Assembly (NCBI RefSeq): GCF_007747215.1
Contig: NZ_CP036273.1
Coordinates: 6,308,322 to 6,372,321, forward strand
DNA from: Urbifossiella limnaea
Lineage (GTDB): Bacteria; Planctomycetota; Planctomycetia; Gemmatales; Gemmataceae
DNA: 64,000 nt
Reading direction: 5' to 3'
The notes below the pieces were generated by a model. It was not told where the DNA came from. It made no database searches and saw only the letters and a program-made list of their open reading frames with translations. The position numbers and the translations under genes were made by a program. This document shows, piece by piece, positions 36,284 through 45,923 of the stretch (its first letter is position 1; each line of letters starts with the position of its first letter).

Positions 36284-39200
36284 ATGCCCGCGCCGTACCA
36301 CGTCCGCCTCGCCGTGTCGCAGTACGGCGACCAGTTCCGCGCCGAGCTGTTCACCGAAGACCTCGGCGACACCGAAGGCGACGTGCTGACCGAACTCCCG
36401 CCCAGCCTCGGCGAGTGGGTGCCGTACCTCGCCCAGGGCGCCGAGCTGCCGCCCGACGCGGCCCGCCAGCTCGGCAAGGACCTGTTCGCCGCGCTGCTCG
36501 GCCAGCCCGAGAACGCCAAGAAGTGGACCGAAGTCCTCGACCGCGCCCGCAAGACCAACCGCCCCATCCGCCTCCTCATCGACGCCACCACCGACGCCGT
36601 CCGCGACCTCCCCTACGGCCTGCTGTGCGAGCCGCACGACGACTGGTTCCTGTTCCGCGGCACCAAGGCCGACCGCGTCCGGTTCGTGCGCATCCTCCGC
36701 CGCTGTTCGCCGCGGCCGCTCACCCTCGGCGACCGGCCGCGGGTGCTCGTCGCCGCCGCCGAGCCGAGCAGTGCCGACGTGCCCGCGTTCGACGCCGCCG
36801 GCCGGCTCAAGGCGCTGTGTGTTGCGTTGCAGCCCAGCGCCGAAGTCTTCCTCGTCGGCGCCGCCGGCGTGACGCCGCTGGAGAAGCTGGCCGCGGAAGC
36901 GACGACCTTCGCGCCGTTCACCCGCACCACGCGGGCCGCACTCAAGGCGGCCCTGGCCGGCAGCTACGACGTGTTCCACCTCCTCGCGCACGGTCACGGC
37001 GCGGGCATACTCCTGTGCGACGCCGCGGGCGCCCCCGCGGAGACGACCGCGGGCGAGCTGGCCGAGTGGTGCGGCGCCGGCACCGCGGGGCTCGCCTTTC
37101 TCCAGGTGTGCAAGGCCGGGCAGACCGGCGGCCGCGGCGGGTTCGGCGGCGTCGCCCAGCAGCTGCTCAGCCCGCGCGGCGGCAACCTCGCCGCGGTCGT
37201 CGCCAGCACCTTCCCGCTCGACGCCGAGCACAGCACGACCGCCGCCGCCGGCTTCTACCGCGCCCTCGCCGCCGGCAAGTCGCCGGAAGAGGCGCTGGCC
37301 ACCCACGCCTCCGAGACCGACTGGACGTGGGCGTTCCTGGAGCTGTGGGCGCGGCCCGGCGCCCTCGGCGGCACGAAGCAGCGGGCGGCGTTCCAGTTCG
37401 TGTCGCCGTACCGCGGGCTCTCCAGCTTCACCGAGCGCGACGCCGACCTGTTCTTCGGCCGCCGCGCCGAGGTCACCGAGCTGCTGAACATCCTCCGCAC
37501 CGAACCGGCCGTGGGCGTCGTCGGCGACTCGGGGAGCGGCAAGACCTCGCTGCTGCAAGCGGGCCTCGTGTACGCCGCGCGGCAGGGCGGGCTCGCGGGC
37601 GTGGAGCGCTGGCGGATCGTGTCGCTGCGGCCCGGCTACCACCCGGCACAGGCGCTGCTGACGGCGCTGAAACCCGGTTCGACCGAACCGCCGACGGCCG
37701 CCGCGCTCGCCGCCGCGCTGCGGGCCGACGACCGGCCGCTGCTCGTCATCTTCGACCAGTTCGAGGAGGCGTTCACCCTGGCCCGCGACCCCGAGGAAGC
37801 CCGCACGCTGACGAAAGCACTGGCCGACCTCGTGGCCGAACGCCCCGACCGGTTCCGCCTCGTGATCGGGATGCGGAGCGAGTTCCTCGGCCAGTCGGCG
37901 GGGCTGCCCGGCCTCAGCCGGCTGCTGCGGCGGCCGTGGGTGCTGCGGCCGCCGGGCGCGGACAACCTCCGGGCCATCGTCGTCGGCCCGGCCGAGCACT
38001 GCGGCTACACCTTCCAGGGGCCGCTCGCCGACGGCACCCCGACGCACGCCACGGGGCTGCTCGACCGCATCCTCGCCGACCCGCTGCTGGCGGCCGGCGA
38101 CGGGGCCGCGCCGTCGCTGCCGCTGCTGCAGTTCGCGCTGGAACGGCTGTGGCTGAAGGCCGTGGAGACGGGCACGACGGTGTTCACGCACGCCGCCTTC
38201 GACGCCCTCGGGTGCCTCGGCACGGCCATCGCCTTGCACGCCGAAACGACCTACCAGGCCACACCGACCGCGACCGGCCTCGGCGTCGGCGCGCGCGCGG
38301 TGGCGGAGCACGTCATCACGGCGCTGGTCAGCAGCCGAGGCACGCGGCAGCCGCGGTCGCGCGCCGCGCTCGAAGCCGAGACGGGGAAGCCGGACGCGGC
38401 GCGGGCCGTCATCGACCACCTCGTCGGCGAGCGGCTGCTGACCGTCCGCAGCGACCCGGCCGACCCGGCGGCGTCGCTCGTGGACCTGGCGCACGAGGCG
38501 CTCGTGCGGCACTGGGACCGGCTCCGCGGGTGGCTCGCCGAAGACCCGCAGGGGCGGGCCATGCGCGACGAGTTCCGCACGGCCGTGGAGAAGTGGGAGG
38601 CCGGATTCGCCGGCGTGCCCGCGAAGAGCACCCGCGGCCTGCCGGGGGCCGACGTGTGCCGCAACTACCTGGCGTGGATCGACACCCACACGCCACAGTT
38701 GCCGCCGGCCGCGCTCGAGTTCGTGGCCGGGATGCGCGGCTACCTCACCCGCCAGAAGCGGACGCGCGGCGCCGTCATGGTCACCCTCGGGCTGCTCGCC
38801 GCGACCGCCGCGGCGCTGGCCGTGCTCGCCGACGGCAAGGCCCGGGACGCGACGAAGAGCGCCGCGGACGCGAAGGAGAGCGCGAAGCAGGCACAGGCCA
38901 GCGCCCGCGACGCGCAGGTGCGGGCGGCGACGCTGGCGCTGGACCGCGGCATCCAGCTCAGCGAACAGGGGCGGCCGCGGTTCGGGCTGCTGAGCATGGC
39001 CTACGCCCTCAAGGCGTGCCCGCCGGCCGACGCCTGCCCGGAGGCGGCCGCGCTCCGCAACGTCATCCTCACCAACCTCGGCGGGTGGGCCACGCACCAG
39101 CTCTGCCTCGACGACGTCCGCACCTTCCCCGGACCGGCCCTCGCCACCGACCCGGCCGGCACGGTCATCCTTTGCCGCACCAAGGGCGGCGCCCAGCTGT

Positions 39201-41368
39201 ACGCGACGGACGCCCCCCCCGGACAGCCGCAGCCGCTCGGCCCGCCGATCCCGCACCTGCCGTTCACGAAAGACACGGTCGGGATGTCGGCCGAGGTCCA
39301 CCGCGACGGGCGGACCGTTCTCCTGTCCGACGGGGCCGGGTATTCGCAGCTGTGGGACGCGCCGGGCGGGGCGCCGCTCGGCGCGCCGTTCATCACCGGC
39401 GCGGTCGGCGGGACGGTCCTCAGCCCGGACCGGAAGACGGCGGCCAGCGCCGACCACGACGGGACGGTGACGCTGTGGGACGCGACCTTCCCGGGGCACC
39501 CGGACGAGGCCCGGAAGTACCAGGGAAAGGTGGTCGGCAGTCCGCAGCCGCACCAGGGGAAGGTGTACGCGATGGAGTTCAGCCGCGACGGCAAGCTGCT
39601 GGCGGTCGGGTGCGGCCGTGGCGCGGGCGCGCAGAAGGGCACCGCCGGCAGCTTCCACCTCATGGACGCCGCGACGGGCGCGACCCTCCGCCGGTACGGG
39701 CTCGACGTCACCGTCACCTGCGTCGCGTTCAGCGAGGACGGGTCGCGGGTTGCCGCCGGCGGGATCGACATGTTCGTGTGGAAGACCGCGGACGCGGTCA
39801 ACACGGCGATCGACAACAAGGACCTCCGGCCGATCGGCCGCCGGTCCGGCCAGGAGCACACGGCCCGGGCCGTGTTCGACAAGGCGGACGCGGAGCAGGT
39901 GCTCCTTGTCAACCCGTCGGGCGGGCTGGCCGTCACCCACTCGAAGGACCGGCACTTCGGGGCCGAGGAGCGGCTGTCGCCGCAGGGGTGGCTGGCCGGG
40001 TACGGGTTCCGCCCGGACGGCAAGGTGTTCACCGCCAACGTCGACGGGACGGTGCGGCTGTGGGGCCGGCCGAAGCGCGACCCGGCGCAGGCCCGGTACG
40101 AGCTGCCGCGCGGCCCGGAGCCCGGGCGCAAGGTCATCAACAACATCCTGGCGGTGGACTTCCGGCCCGACGGGAAGGCGGTCGCGGCGGGCACCCGCGA
40201 CGGCAAGGTGTTCGTGTACCACCTCGACAACAGGGCCGCGCCGACCGTCTTCCGGTGCGCCGAGGCGGACACGGGGAAGGACTGGAGTCAGGTGGCCGAG
40301 GTCGAGTTCAGCACCGACGGCACCCGCCTGATCGCCCAGGACGAGTCGTTCCGGGTGTTCGTGTTCCACGTCCCCCCGCCGGGGTCGAACTCGGACGTGA
40401 ACGACCCGGTCCGGCACGCGGGGAGGAACCTCGTCGCCGCCGCCCCCGACGGGCGGACGGTGGTGGTCCGCGCCCCGCACCCGGACCCGGACGGCCGGAA
40501 CTACTGGGTGATCGACCTCGACACCGGGGCGCGCGTCTGCCGGCTCGCCGAGCCCGGCCCGATCGGCCCGCCGCCCGAGCTGGGCGACGACGGGTTCGTG
40601 ATGCGCGTCCGGGCGGTCGCGTTCAGCCCCGACAAGTCGCGGGTGGCGGTGGCCCACCGCGACGGGCGGGTCCACGTCTACTCGACGGCGACCGGGGACC
40701 AGGTGGCCGGGCCGATCGAGCACCAAATCGACGGCGGCCGGGACTTCATCCGGGCGGTGGCGTACAGCCCGGCCGGGGACCGGCTCCTCACGCGCAGCCC
40801 GCGCGGCCGGGGGCTGTGGCACGCCGCGGGGGCACCGGTCCACCTCCTCCGCAACCGCGTCGGCGTGCAGCTCGCCCGGTTCAGCCGGTCCGGCCGGCTG
40901 GTCCTCGGCGGCACCAACTTCAACACCGGCGAGGTGTGGACGGGCGACGGCGGGGAGGCGGTGCCGCTCCCGCTCGTTCACGCCAGCGAGGTGTGGGGCA
41001 TCTCGGCCAGCCCGGACGAGACGCGGGTCGTCACCGCCAGCTACGACCAGACGGCGCGGGTGTGGGACGTGGCGACGGGCAAGCCCATCTCGCCGCCGTT
41101 CGCCCACGACAGCGGGGTGAGCGACGCCGAGTTCAGCCCGGACGGAAAGACGGCGCTGACCGGCAGCTGGGACGGCACCCTGCGGCTGTGGCCGCTGCCG
41201 ACGCCGGTGCCGGACGACGAGCCGCGGATCACCGCGTGGGTGGAGGTACAGTCCGGCCTGCGCGTGGCCGAGAGCGGCATCGGCCAACTGTTGACGGCAG
41301 ACGAGTGGACGAAGCAGCGCGACGAGCTCAACCGGCGGGGCGGCCCGCCGCCGGGGATCGTGCGGTGA
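36284..41368 (+). CDS. CHAT peptidase / nSTAND ATPase / membrane span / WD40 protein
   Basis: A 1694-residue multidomain protein. The N-terminal CHAT caspase-like domain (about 90-350) has candidate catalytic His236 or His238 (LLAHGHGAG) and Cys276 (LQVCKAGQ). The nSTAND1 ATPase follows PYRGLSSFTERDADLFFGR (about 380): Walker A GDSGSGKTS near 414-422, Walker B LLVIFDQFEE near 487-496, then a helical winged region to about 780. A hydrophobic span (VMVTLGLLAATAAALAVLAD, about 831-850) and a charged coiled coil precede WD40-like repeats (about 920-1650; TVRLWG, ARVWDVATG, LRLWPLP). The layout is that of an NLR-like sensor with a protease effector. ATP-driven assembly is inferred. Confidence 0.93.
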   Translation: MPAPYHVRLAVSQYGDQFRAELFTEDLGDTEGDVLTELPPSLGEWVPYLAQGAELPPDAARQLGKDLFAALLGQPENAKKWTEVLDRARKTNRPIRLLIDATTDAVRDLPYGLLCEPHDDWFLFRGTKADRVRFVRILRRCSPRPLTLGDRPRVLVAAAEPSSADVPAFDAAGRLKALCVALQPSAEVFLVGAAGVTPLEKLAAEATTFAPFTRTTRAALKAALAGSYDVFHLLAHGHGAGILLCDAAGAPAETTAGELAEWCGAGTAGLAFLQVCKAGQTGGRGGFGGVAQQLLSPRGGNLAAVVASTFPLDAEHSTTAAAGFYRALAAGKSPEEALATHASETDWTWAFLELWARPGALGGTKQRAAFQFVSPYRGLSSFTERDADLFFGRRAEVTELLNILRTEPAVGVVGDSGSGKTSLLQAGLVYAARQGGLAGVERWRIVSLRPGYHPAQALLTALKPGSTEPPTAAALAAALRADDRPLLVIFDQFEEAFTLARDPEEARTLTKALADLVAERPDRFRLVIGMRSEFLGQSAGLPGLSRLLRRPWVLRPPGADNLRAIVVGPAEHCGYTFQGPLADGTPTHATGLLDRILADPLLAAGDGAAPSLPLLQFALERLWLKAVETGTTVFTHAAFDALGCLGTAIALHAETTYQATPTATGLGVGARAVAEHVITALVSSRGTRQPRSRAALEAETGKPDAARAVIDHLVGERLLTVRSDPADPAASLVDLAHEALVRHWDRLRGWLAEDPQGRAMRDEFRTAVEKWEAGFAGVPAKSTRGLPGADVCRNYLAWIDTHTPQLPPAALEFVAGMRGYLTRQKRTRGAVMVTLGLLAATAAALAVLADGKARDATKSAADAKESAKQAQASARDAQVRAATLALDRGIQLSEQGRPRFGLLSMAYALKACPPADACPEAAALRNVILTNLGGWATHQLCLDDVRTFPGPALATDPAGTVILCRTKGGAQLYATDAPPGQPQPLGPPIPHLPFTKDTVGMSAEVHRDGRTVLLSDGAGYSQLWDAPGGAPLGAPFITGAVGGTVLSPDRKTAASADHDGTVTLWDATFPGHPDEARKYQGKVVGSPQPHQGKVYAMEFSRDGKLLAVGCGRGAGAQKGTAGSFHLMDAATGATLRRYGLDVTVTCVAFSEDGSRVAAGGIDMFVWKTADAVNTAIDNKDLRPIGRRSGQEHTARAVFDKADAEQVLLVNPSGGLAVTHSKDRHFGAEERLSPQGWLAGYGFRPDGKVFTANVDGTVRLWGRPKRDPAQARYELPRGPEPGRKVINNILAVDFRPDGKAVAAGTRDGKVFVYHLDNRAAPTVFRCAEADTGKDWSQVAEVEFSTDGTRLIAQDESFRVFVFHVPPPGSNSDVNDPVRHAGRNLVAAAPDGRTVVVRAPHPDPDGRNYWVIDLDTGARVCRLAEPGPIGPPPELGDDGFVMRVRAVAFSPDKSRVAVAHRDGRVHVYSTATGDQVAGPIEHQIDGGRDFIRAVAYSPAGDRLLTRSPRGRGLWHAAGAPVHLLRNRVGVQLARFSRSGRLVLGGTNFNTGEVWTGDGGEAVPLPLVHASEVWGISASPDETRVVTASYDQTARVWDVATGKPISPPFAHDSGVSDAEFSPDGKTALTGSWDGTLRLWPLPTPVPDDEPRITAWVEVQSGLRVAESGIGQLLTADEWTKQRDELNRRGGPPPGIVR

Positions 41369-41589
41369 GCCGCCGGCGGCGCGGGTGCGGTGCCCGGCCG
41401 CGCGACAATTCGGCGCCACCACCCTTGAATAGTGAACAGACGTTCCGTATGCTGCCTGGTGAGGTGTCGGGGCGATTCAGACCCACGACGTTGCGACCCG
41501 GACAGCGCGACCGGATGGGTTGGTCAACCGCACTCGACCCGTGAGTCCCCAACCGCGTGCCGCGCGGTCCGTCCCCGTAATGGGGCGCC

Positions 41590-41644
41590 GGGGGGAGCCG
41601 GTCGTCCGGGCGACCGGCAGCAGGTGACGAGCCTGTAATCCCCC
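41590..41644. other. Possible three-way-junction RNA element
   Basis: An outer G-rich/C-rich stem (41590-41595 with 41640-41644) encloses two hairpins: an 8-bp stem at 41597-41618 with a 6-base loop, and a 4-bp stem at 41621-41635 with a 7-base loop. On paper it folds as a three-way junction. It may be chance in such GC-rich DNA. Confidence 0.3.
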
Positions 41645-41838
41645 TGGCCGACAGGCGCGGTCCGGAGGGCGCGTTTGTGCCGAACTCGACACCCCGCTGC
41701 CGGCGGCCGTTGGCTCGCGTCCCGTGCGCGACCGACGGCCGCCGGTTGGCGTTCTCCGCCCCGGCGGTCGTCGGTCCGAAAAATCGGCAGATTCCGTGTC
41801 CGAGTCGGCGGGCGGGTTACGTATACCAGGGTGTTCAG

Positions 41839-41883
41839 CCGGCCCCGGGGTGGTCCCGTGAGGGGGTGACGCCCCGGGGCCGG
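41839..41883. terminator. 12-bp palindromic terminator between convergent genes
   Basis: CCGGCCCCGGGG (41839-41850) and its inverse (41872-41883) form a perfect stem around a 21-base loop. It can serve both the CHAT-STAND gene and the minus-strand MBL gene, which stops 12 bases away. Confidence 0.65.
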
Positions 41884-41895
41884 TTTAGCCGGCCG

Positions 41896-43545
41896 CTACG
41901 ACCCCACACCGGAAAACACGACCTCGTAATAGATGGGGCACTGGCGCCCCTCGGCCGCGGGGAACGCCTCGGCCGACTCGCGCCAGCGGGCGCCGGTCAC
42001 GCCCGGCACCGCCGCCGGCGCCGCCCCCGTCGGCTGGCGCTGCTCCGGGGCGTTCTTCCACCACGGGCCGCCGCCGTCGGACCGGAGCACGCGGCCGGCC
42101 GCCTTCTGGAGGAGCCGCTGGTACAGCGGCTGGTGCGGCATCTTCCACGGCTGCGGCATCTCCCGCTGCGCGGCCGCCCGGTCGACCGGGATCATGGCGA
42201 TCAGCCCCGGCGGCATCAGCTCCAGGCCGAACGGCGAGGCGTCGTCGGCCGACACCCGCTTGGCGGTGGCGTTGTGGCTTCCGTGGTGGCCGACCTTGTA
42301 CAGGGCCGTGCGCCGCAGCAGGTCGTCGGCCGTGGTCGTGGTGCCGCCGACCTTGAACTCCTGGCCGTGCCACGACAGCCAGTTGCCGACCTGGGCGTCG
42401 CCGACGAACAGCAGCACCTTCCCCAGCCCCGGCTCGCCCACCTCGAACGCCAGCACCAAGCTGGTGTTGTTCGTGTCCGCCTCCAGGTCGAGGCCCAGCT
42501 GGTCGGCCGCGCCGAGCCAGTCGTCGTCGATGCGGCGCCACGCCTCGTCGTCGGCGAGGTAGCGGTCCTGCCAGAACTCGACGGCCGTGGCCGGCGCGTC
42601 CGTCACGTCGTCGGCGGAGACCTTTTTGGGGGTGACCTCGGGGCAGCGGCGGCGGGCCGACTTCTCGAACGGGTAGCGGAAGTCGGAGCCGAGGCTGGTC
42701 GCGAGGTCGAGCGCCGGCGCGAGCCGGAGCGCGGTGAGTTCGCCGCGGCCGGTGAGGTACGTCTCGCGGTTCTCGCCCTCGTCGCCGCCGGTGGGCAGGT
42801 CCTTCTTCAGCCGGGCCTCGTCGGTCGGCGGGCCGAGCACGTAGGCCCGCGCCCAGGGCACGCCGGGCACCGGGGCCACCTCCTCCGGCTCCCAGTACTT
42901 CGTCTTGTCGGCGTGCTTCTGGAGCATCGCCAGCGCCACCTCGTTCGACGTGGGCTTGGCCTTGTCCTTCCCCTTCCGCTTGGGCGCGCCGGCGGCCGCG
43001 CCGAGGAACTCGTCGGCGACCATCTTCGGGTCCATCTTCTCGAAGTCGCCGAGACCCTCGAGCTTCTTACCGTCGGCGCCGAGGCCGCGGTCTTCGAGCT
43101 TCTTGACGGCCGACTTGATGGCCGCGCGGTACGCCCCGCGGCGGGCGCGGAGCTTGTCGGCCAGCCCCTTGTCCTGCTTCTCCGTCCACGCGACCCACAG
43201 CTGGTCGAAGGTGATCGTGTCGCCCTTTGCCTTGGCGACGAACGGGCTCCCCTTCTGCACGAACCCGGACAGGTGGTCGGCGTGCTCGTGGGTGGCGACG
43301 ACCACGTCGAGGTGCCCGCCGGTGGCGGCGCGCAGGTCGCGCATGACGCGGAGGAGGCGGGCCGGCCCCTTGTCCTGGCGGGCGTGGATGCCGCAGTCCA
43401 CGAGGACGTAGACGGGCTCCTGGCCGAGGCGGCCGAAGGCGAGGAGGAAGCAGTCGCCGAGGCCGGCCCGGTACATGCGGACGACGGCCTCGCCGGGCTT
43501 CGGGAGGAGCCGCTTGTCGTCGGCCGCCGCGGTCGCCTTGGCCAT
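41896..43545 (-). CDS. ComEC-like metallo-beta-lactamase fold protein
   Basis: A 549-residue MBL-fold hydrolase. The metal motif H-x-H-x-D-H is at 86-91 (THEHADHLSG), preceded by VLVDCGIH, with a later Asp in LFVGDAQVGNW and the His of VGHHGSHNA, a combination typical of the ComEC/Rec2 branch. A charged insertion (about 110-220) separates the halves. There is no membrane domain, so a soluble nuclease-like or other phosphoesterase role is inferred. Its ATG overlaps the metallopeptidase stop by one base (TGATG), so the two are co-translated. Confidence 0.85.
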   Translation of the reverse strand: MAKATAAADDKRLLPKPGEAVVRMYRAGLGDCFLLAFGRLGQEPVYVLVDCGIHARQDKGPARLLRVMRDLRAATGGHLDVVVATHEHADHLSGFVQKGSPFVAKAKGDTITFDQLWVAWTEKQDKGLADKLRARRGAYRAAIKSAVKKLEDRGLGADGKKLEGLGDFEKMDPKMVADEFLGAAAGAPKRKGKDKAKPTSNEVALAMLQKHADKTKYWEPEEVAPVPGVPWARAYVLGPPTDEARLKKDLPTGGDEGENRETYLTGRGELTALRLAPALDLATSLGSDFRYPFEKSARRRCPEVTPKKVSADDVTDAPATAVEFWQDRYLADDEAWRRIDDDWLGAADQLGLDLEADTNNTSLVLAFEVGEPGLGKVLLFVGDAQVGNWLSWHGQEFKVGGTTTTADDLLRRTALYKVGHHGSHNATAKRVSADDASPFGLELMPPGLIAMIPVDRAAAQREMPQPWKMPHQPLYQRLLQKAAGRVLRSDGGGPWWKNAPEQRQPTGAAPAAVPGVTGARWRESAEAFPAAEGRQCPIYYEVVFSGVGS

Positions 43546-45923
43546 CAGTCGCCCTCCTCGTCGGTGCCGCGGTGGGTCAGCGCGAACGGCTCCAGCGGCC
43601 GCCGCTTGTTTGCCCGCCGCCGCCGGGCGGGGGCGTCGGTGCCGCTCTCGTCGGTGTCGTCCTTGGCGCCCTCGTACTCCAGGCCGTACCGGTCCATCAC
43701 GGCCGGGCCGCCCTCGATCAGTCGCTCCAGAAAGAACCGGGCGTTGGCGTTGCGGCGGGCGACACCGAGGACGTTCTTGGCGATGGCGTACCGCAGCTCG
43801 CCGGTCTCGGGGTTGATGATGAGCGTGCAGCCGCCGCGGAACGTGAAGTACACCTTGCGGCCGGCGTCGTCCTGGTACTGGGCGTACGTCCCGTCGCGCC
43901 AGTCGTCGCGGGCCACCTGGCAGCCCAACTGGCCGACGGCGAACTCGTCCTTTTCGGGCTTGCCGGCGTCGGTCGCGGGGAGGAGCCACCGCCGCTTCTG
44001 GGTGAGGACGACGACGAGTTCGACTTTGGTACGCCCGTCCGCGCGGACGCGGTACGTCGGCCTCACGTCGTGGACCTCGATGGGCATGTCGCCCGGCCGG
44101 CGGCGCTCGCCGCGCGGCCGCGCCAGGTACTCGTTGTTGGCGTGCAGGTCGAGCCCGAGCCACTCGCCGATGACGCCGGCGGCGTCGCTAGCCGAAGACG
44201 CCGCCGCCGACCCGGCGGCCACCGCCGCCGCCGCCGCCGATGCCGGTGATCTGGCGGCGGCAGCCGACGCCGCGGCGCCGGCCGGCTCCGACACCGACAG
44301 CCGCAGCCACTGGTGGAGGAACGCGGCGATGGTGTTCTCCAGCTTGTACGCCTCCATCCGGCGCTCGACCCGGCGGTCGCGCTGGGCCGGCGGCTCGACC
44401 CACATCTTGCGGAGGAACGCCTCGCGCAGGGCGACGCGGGTGTCGAACTGCGTCCACTCTTTTCGCGCCGCCGCTTCCGGGATGGACTCGGAGATGGAGT
44501 CGTACCCGGCGAGCATGGTGCGGATCACCTCCGGCGGCGGCATGAAGTCCTTGATGGCGGCGACGCACTCGCGGGTCGCCGGCTGCCACCGCAGGCTGTC
44601 CTCGCCGAGCGAGCGGACGTCGTCCGGCAGGATGCCGCGCTCGCGGAACGCCTCGATGAACGCCACCCGGTGCCGCTTCGGGTCGTCCGGCACCAACTCG
44701 GCGTCGGCGGTGATGAGCGCCCGCAGGTAGTCGCCGAAGGTGATGTCCACCGGCGGCAGGTAGTCGAGCGCCCGCACCGAGATGTTCAGCACCCGCTGGG
44801 CGGCCTTGATCGCCTCGTCGGCGAAGCGCCTGGCCAGGTCGGGGTGGATGTCGCCGGGGCGGAGGATGCCGGAGCCGTCGGACGCGATCCGCTTCAGGTC
44901 GCGGATGCGGTCCTCGTAGATGCGGAGGAAGGCGTCGAAGACGGCGGCGACGAGGACGGCCCCGCGGTCGTGCGGCTTGGTGGTGCCGGCGAGCGTCTTC
45001 GGCTGCGGGCGGACGCGGCGGCCGTCCTTGTCGAACTCGCCGAGCGCGTTCCGCAGCGCCCCGCCGCGCTTGGTGGCCCGGCCGAACTGCCCGGCGAGCT
45101 CGGCGAGGAGGTTGTTCAGCGACAGGTCGCCGCGCGTCTTGTGCATCTGGTCCAGCAGCAGGCCCGGCAGCGTGAAGTGCTGGAAGATGGCGACGATGTC
45201 GGCGAAGCCCTCGTGGAACGCGAGCATGTCGCCGTTCGACGGCTTGAGCAGCCGCGGGTGGATGCCGTCGAGGATGGCGTGAGTCGTCTCGTGGGCGATC
45301 ACGTCGTGGCTGAGGCAGGTGAAGACCATGCCGCCCGGGAGTTCCTCGCGCGGGTCGGCGGTCTGGGCGTTGAAGTAGCCGAACAGCAGCGCCTTCTTGC
45401 TCGGCGAGTAGTAGGCGTTGGCCTCGCGGAGGGCGTGCGGGTAGACGCGGAGCCGCGGCACGTACCGCTCGGCCCGGGTGAGTTCGCGGCCGGTCGGGTG
45501 CTTGTCGGTCCACGGCCGGTCGGCCCACATCACCGGCCGGCCGAGGGCCGCCTCGAAGTTCTCGATCGTCTTCATGACGACCGCGTACACCATTTGCTGG
45601 TGGAAGTGCGGGTTGCCCTCGGACGGGCGGAGGCCGTCCTGGGCGGCGTGGTGCGGGTGGTCGAGGTCCACGGGGTCGTAGGCGCAGCCGCTGGACGGGT
45701 CGACGTCCACCACCTCGACGTACTCGCCGACCGGGCCGGGCGTGAGCGCCTCCCACCGGACGGGCAGCACGCAGCGGGCGATGTTGGCCGTGCTGAGCGA
45801 CTGGTCGGCGGCCGGGTCGAGGGCGTACACCTGGAGGCGCCGGCGGCTCGGCGGGGCGACGTCCGGCGGCGGCAGCGGCGGGACGGGCTTCGGCCGTGGC
45901 TTTCGGGGGCGCGAGCGGGCCAT
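43545..45923 (-). CDS. HExxH metallopeptidase, gluzincin-like
   Basis: A 792-residue protein with a zinc-peptidase site: His211, Glu212, His215 in SHDVIAHETTHAILDG and a candidate third ligand Glu238 in AFHEGFAD, 23 residues later, as in M4-like gluzincins. The N-terminus is Pro/Arg-rich with no signal peptide. A low-complexity Ala/Ser segment (about 565-600) separates a C-terminal beta-rich region (RPTYRVRADGRTKVELVVVL; VYFTFRGGCTLIINPETGEL). It is the first gene of a coupled pair with the MBL protein and faces the lipoxygenase group. Substrate unknown. Confidence 0.8.
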   Translation of the reverse strand: MARSRPRKPRPKPVPPLPPPDVAPPSRRRLQVYALDPAADQSLSTANIARCVLPVRWEALTPGPVGEYVEVVDVDPSSGCAYDPVDLDHPHHAAQDGLRPSEGNPHFHQQMVYAVVMKTIENFEAALGRPVMWADRPWTDKHPTGRELTRAERYVPRLRVYPHALREANAYYSPSKKALLFGYFNAQTADPREELPGGMVFTCLSHDVIAHETTHAILDGIHPRLLKPSNGDMLAFHEGFADIVAIFQHFTLPGLLLDQMHKTRGDLSLNNLLAELAGQFGRATKRGGALRNALGEFDKDGRRVRPQPKTLAGTTKPHDRGAVLVAAVFDAFLRIYEDRIRDLKRIASDGSGILRPGDIHPDLARRFADEAIKAAQRVLNISVRALDYLPPVDITFGDYLRALITADAELVPDDPKRHRVAFIEAFRERGILPDDVRSLGEDSLRWQPATRECVAAIKDFMPPPEVIRTMLAGYDSISESIPEAAARKEWTQFDTRVALREAFLRKMWVEPPAQRDRRVERRMEAYKLENTIAAFLHQWLRLSVSEPAGAAASAAAARSPASAAAAAVAAGSAAASSASDAAGVIGEWLGLDLHANNEYLARPRGERRRPGDMPIEVHDVRPTYRVRADGRTKVELVVVLTQKRRWLLPATDAGKPEKDEFAVGQLGCQVARDDWRDGTYAQYQDDAGRKVYFTFRGGCTLIINPETGELRYAIAKNVLGVARRNANARFFLERLIEGGPAVMDRYGLEYEGAKDDTDESGTDAPARRRRANKRRPLEPFALTHRGTDEEGD

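Larger units (their letters stand above)
41369..41895. other. 527-base intergenic region between convergent genes
   Basis: Non-coding as far as I can tell. It holds several short GC hairpins in 41560-41660, including the nested structure at 41590-41644, and the terminator palindrome at 41839-41883. No gene or known riboswitch consensus was recognised. Confidence 0.5.

Noticed and set aside
36254-41422. Very long open frames antisense to, and in another frame of, the CHAT-STAND gene
   Set aside because: They follow from high GC with few stop codons. Composition is Arg/Pro/Ala-rich and shows no domain, while the chosen frame shows Walker, CHAT and WD40 motifs.
41540-41660. Possible cobalamin or other riboswitch
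   Set aside because: The conserved cobalamin-box bases are missing, and no downstream gene in the right direction would be controlled.
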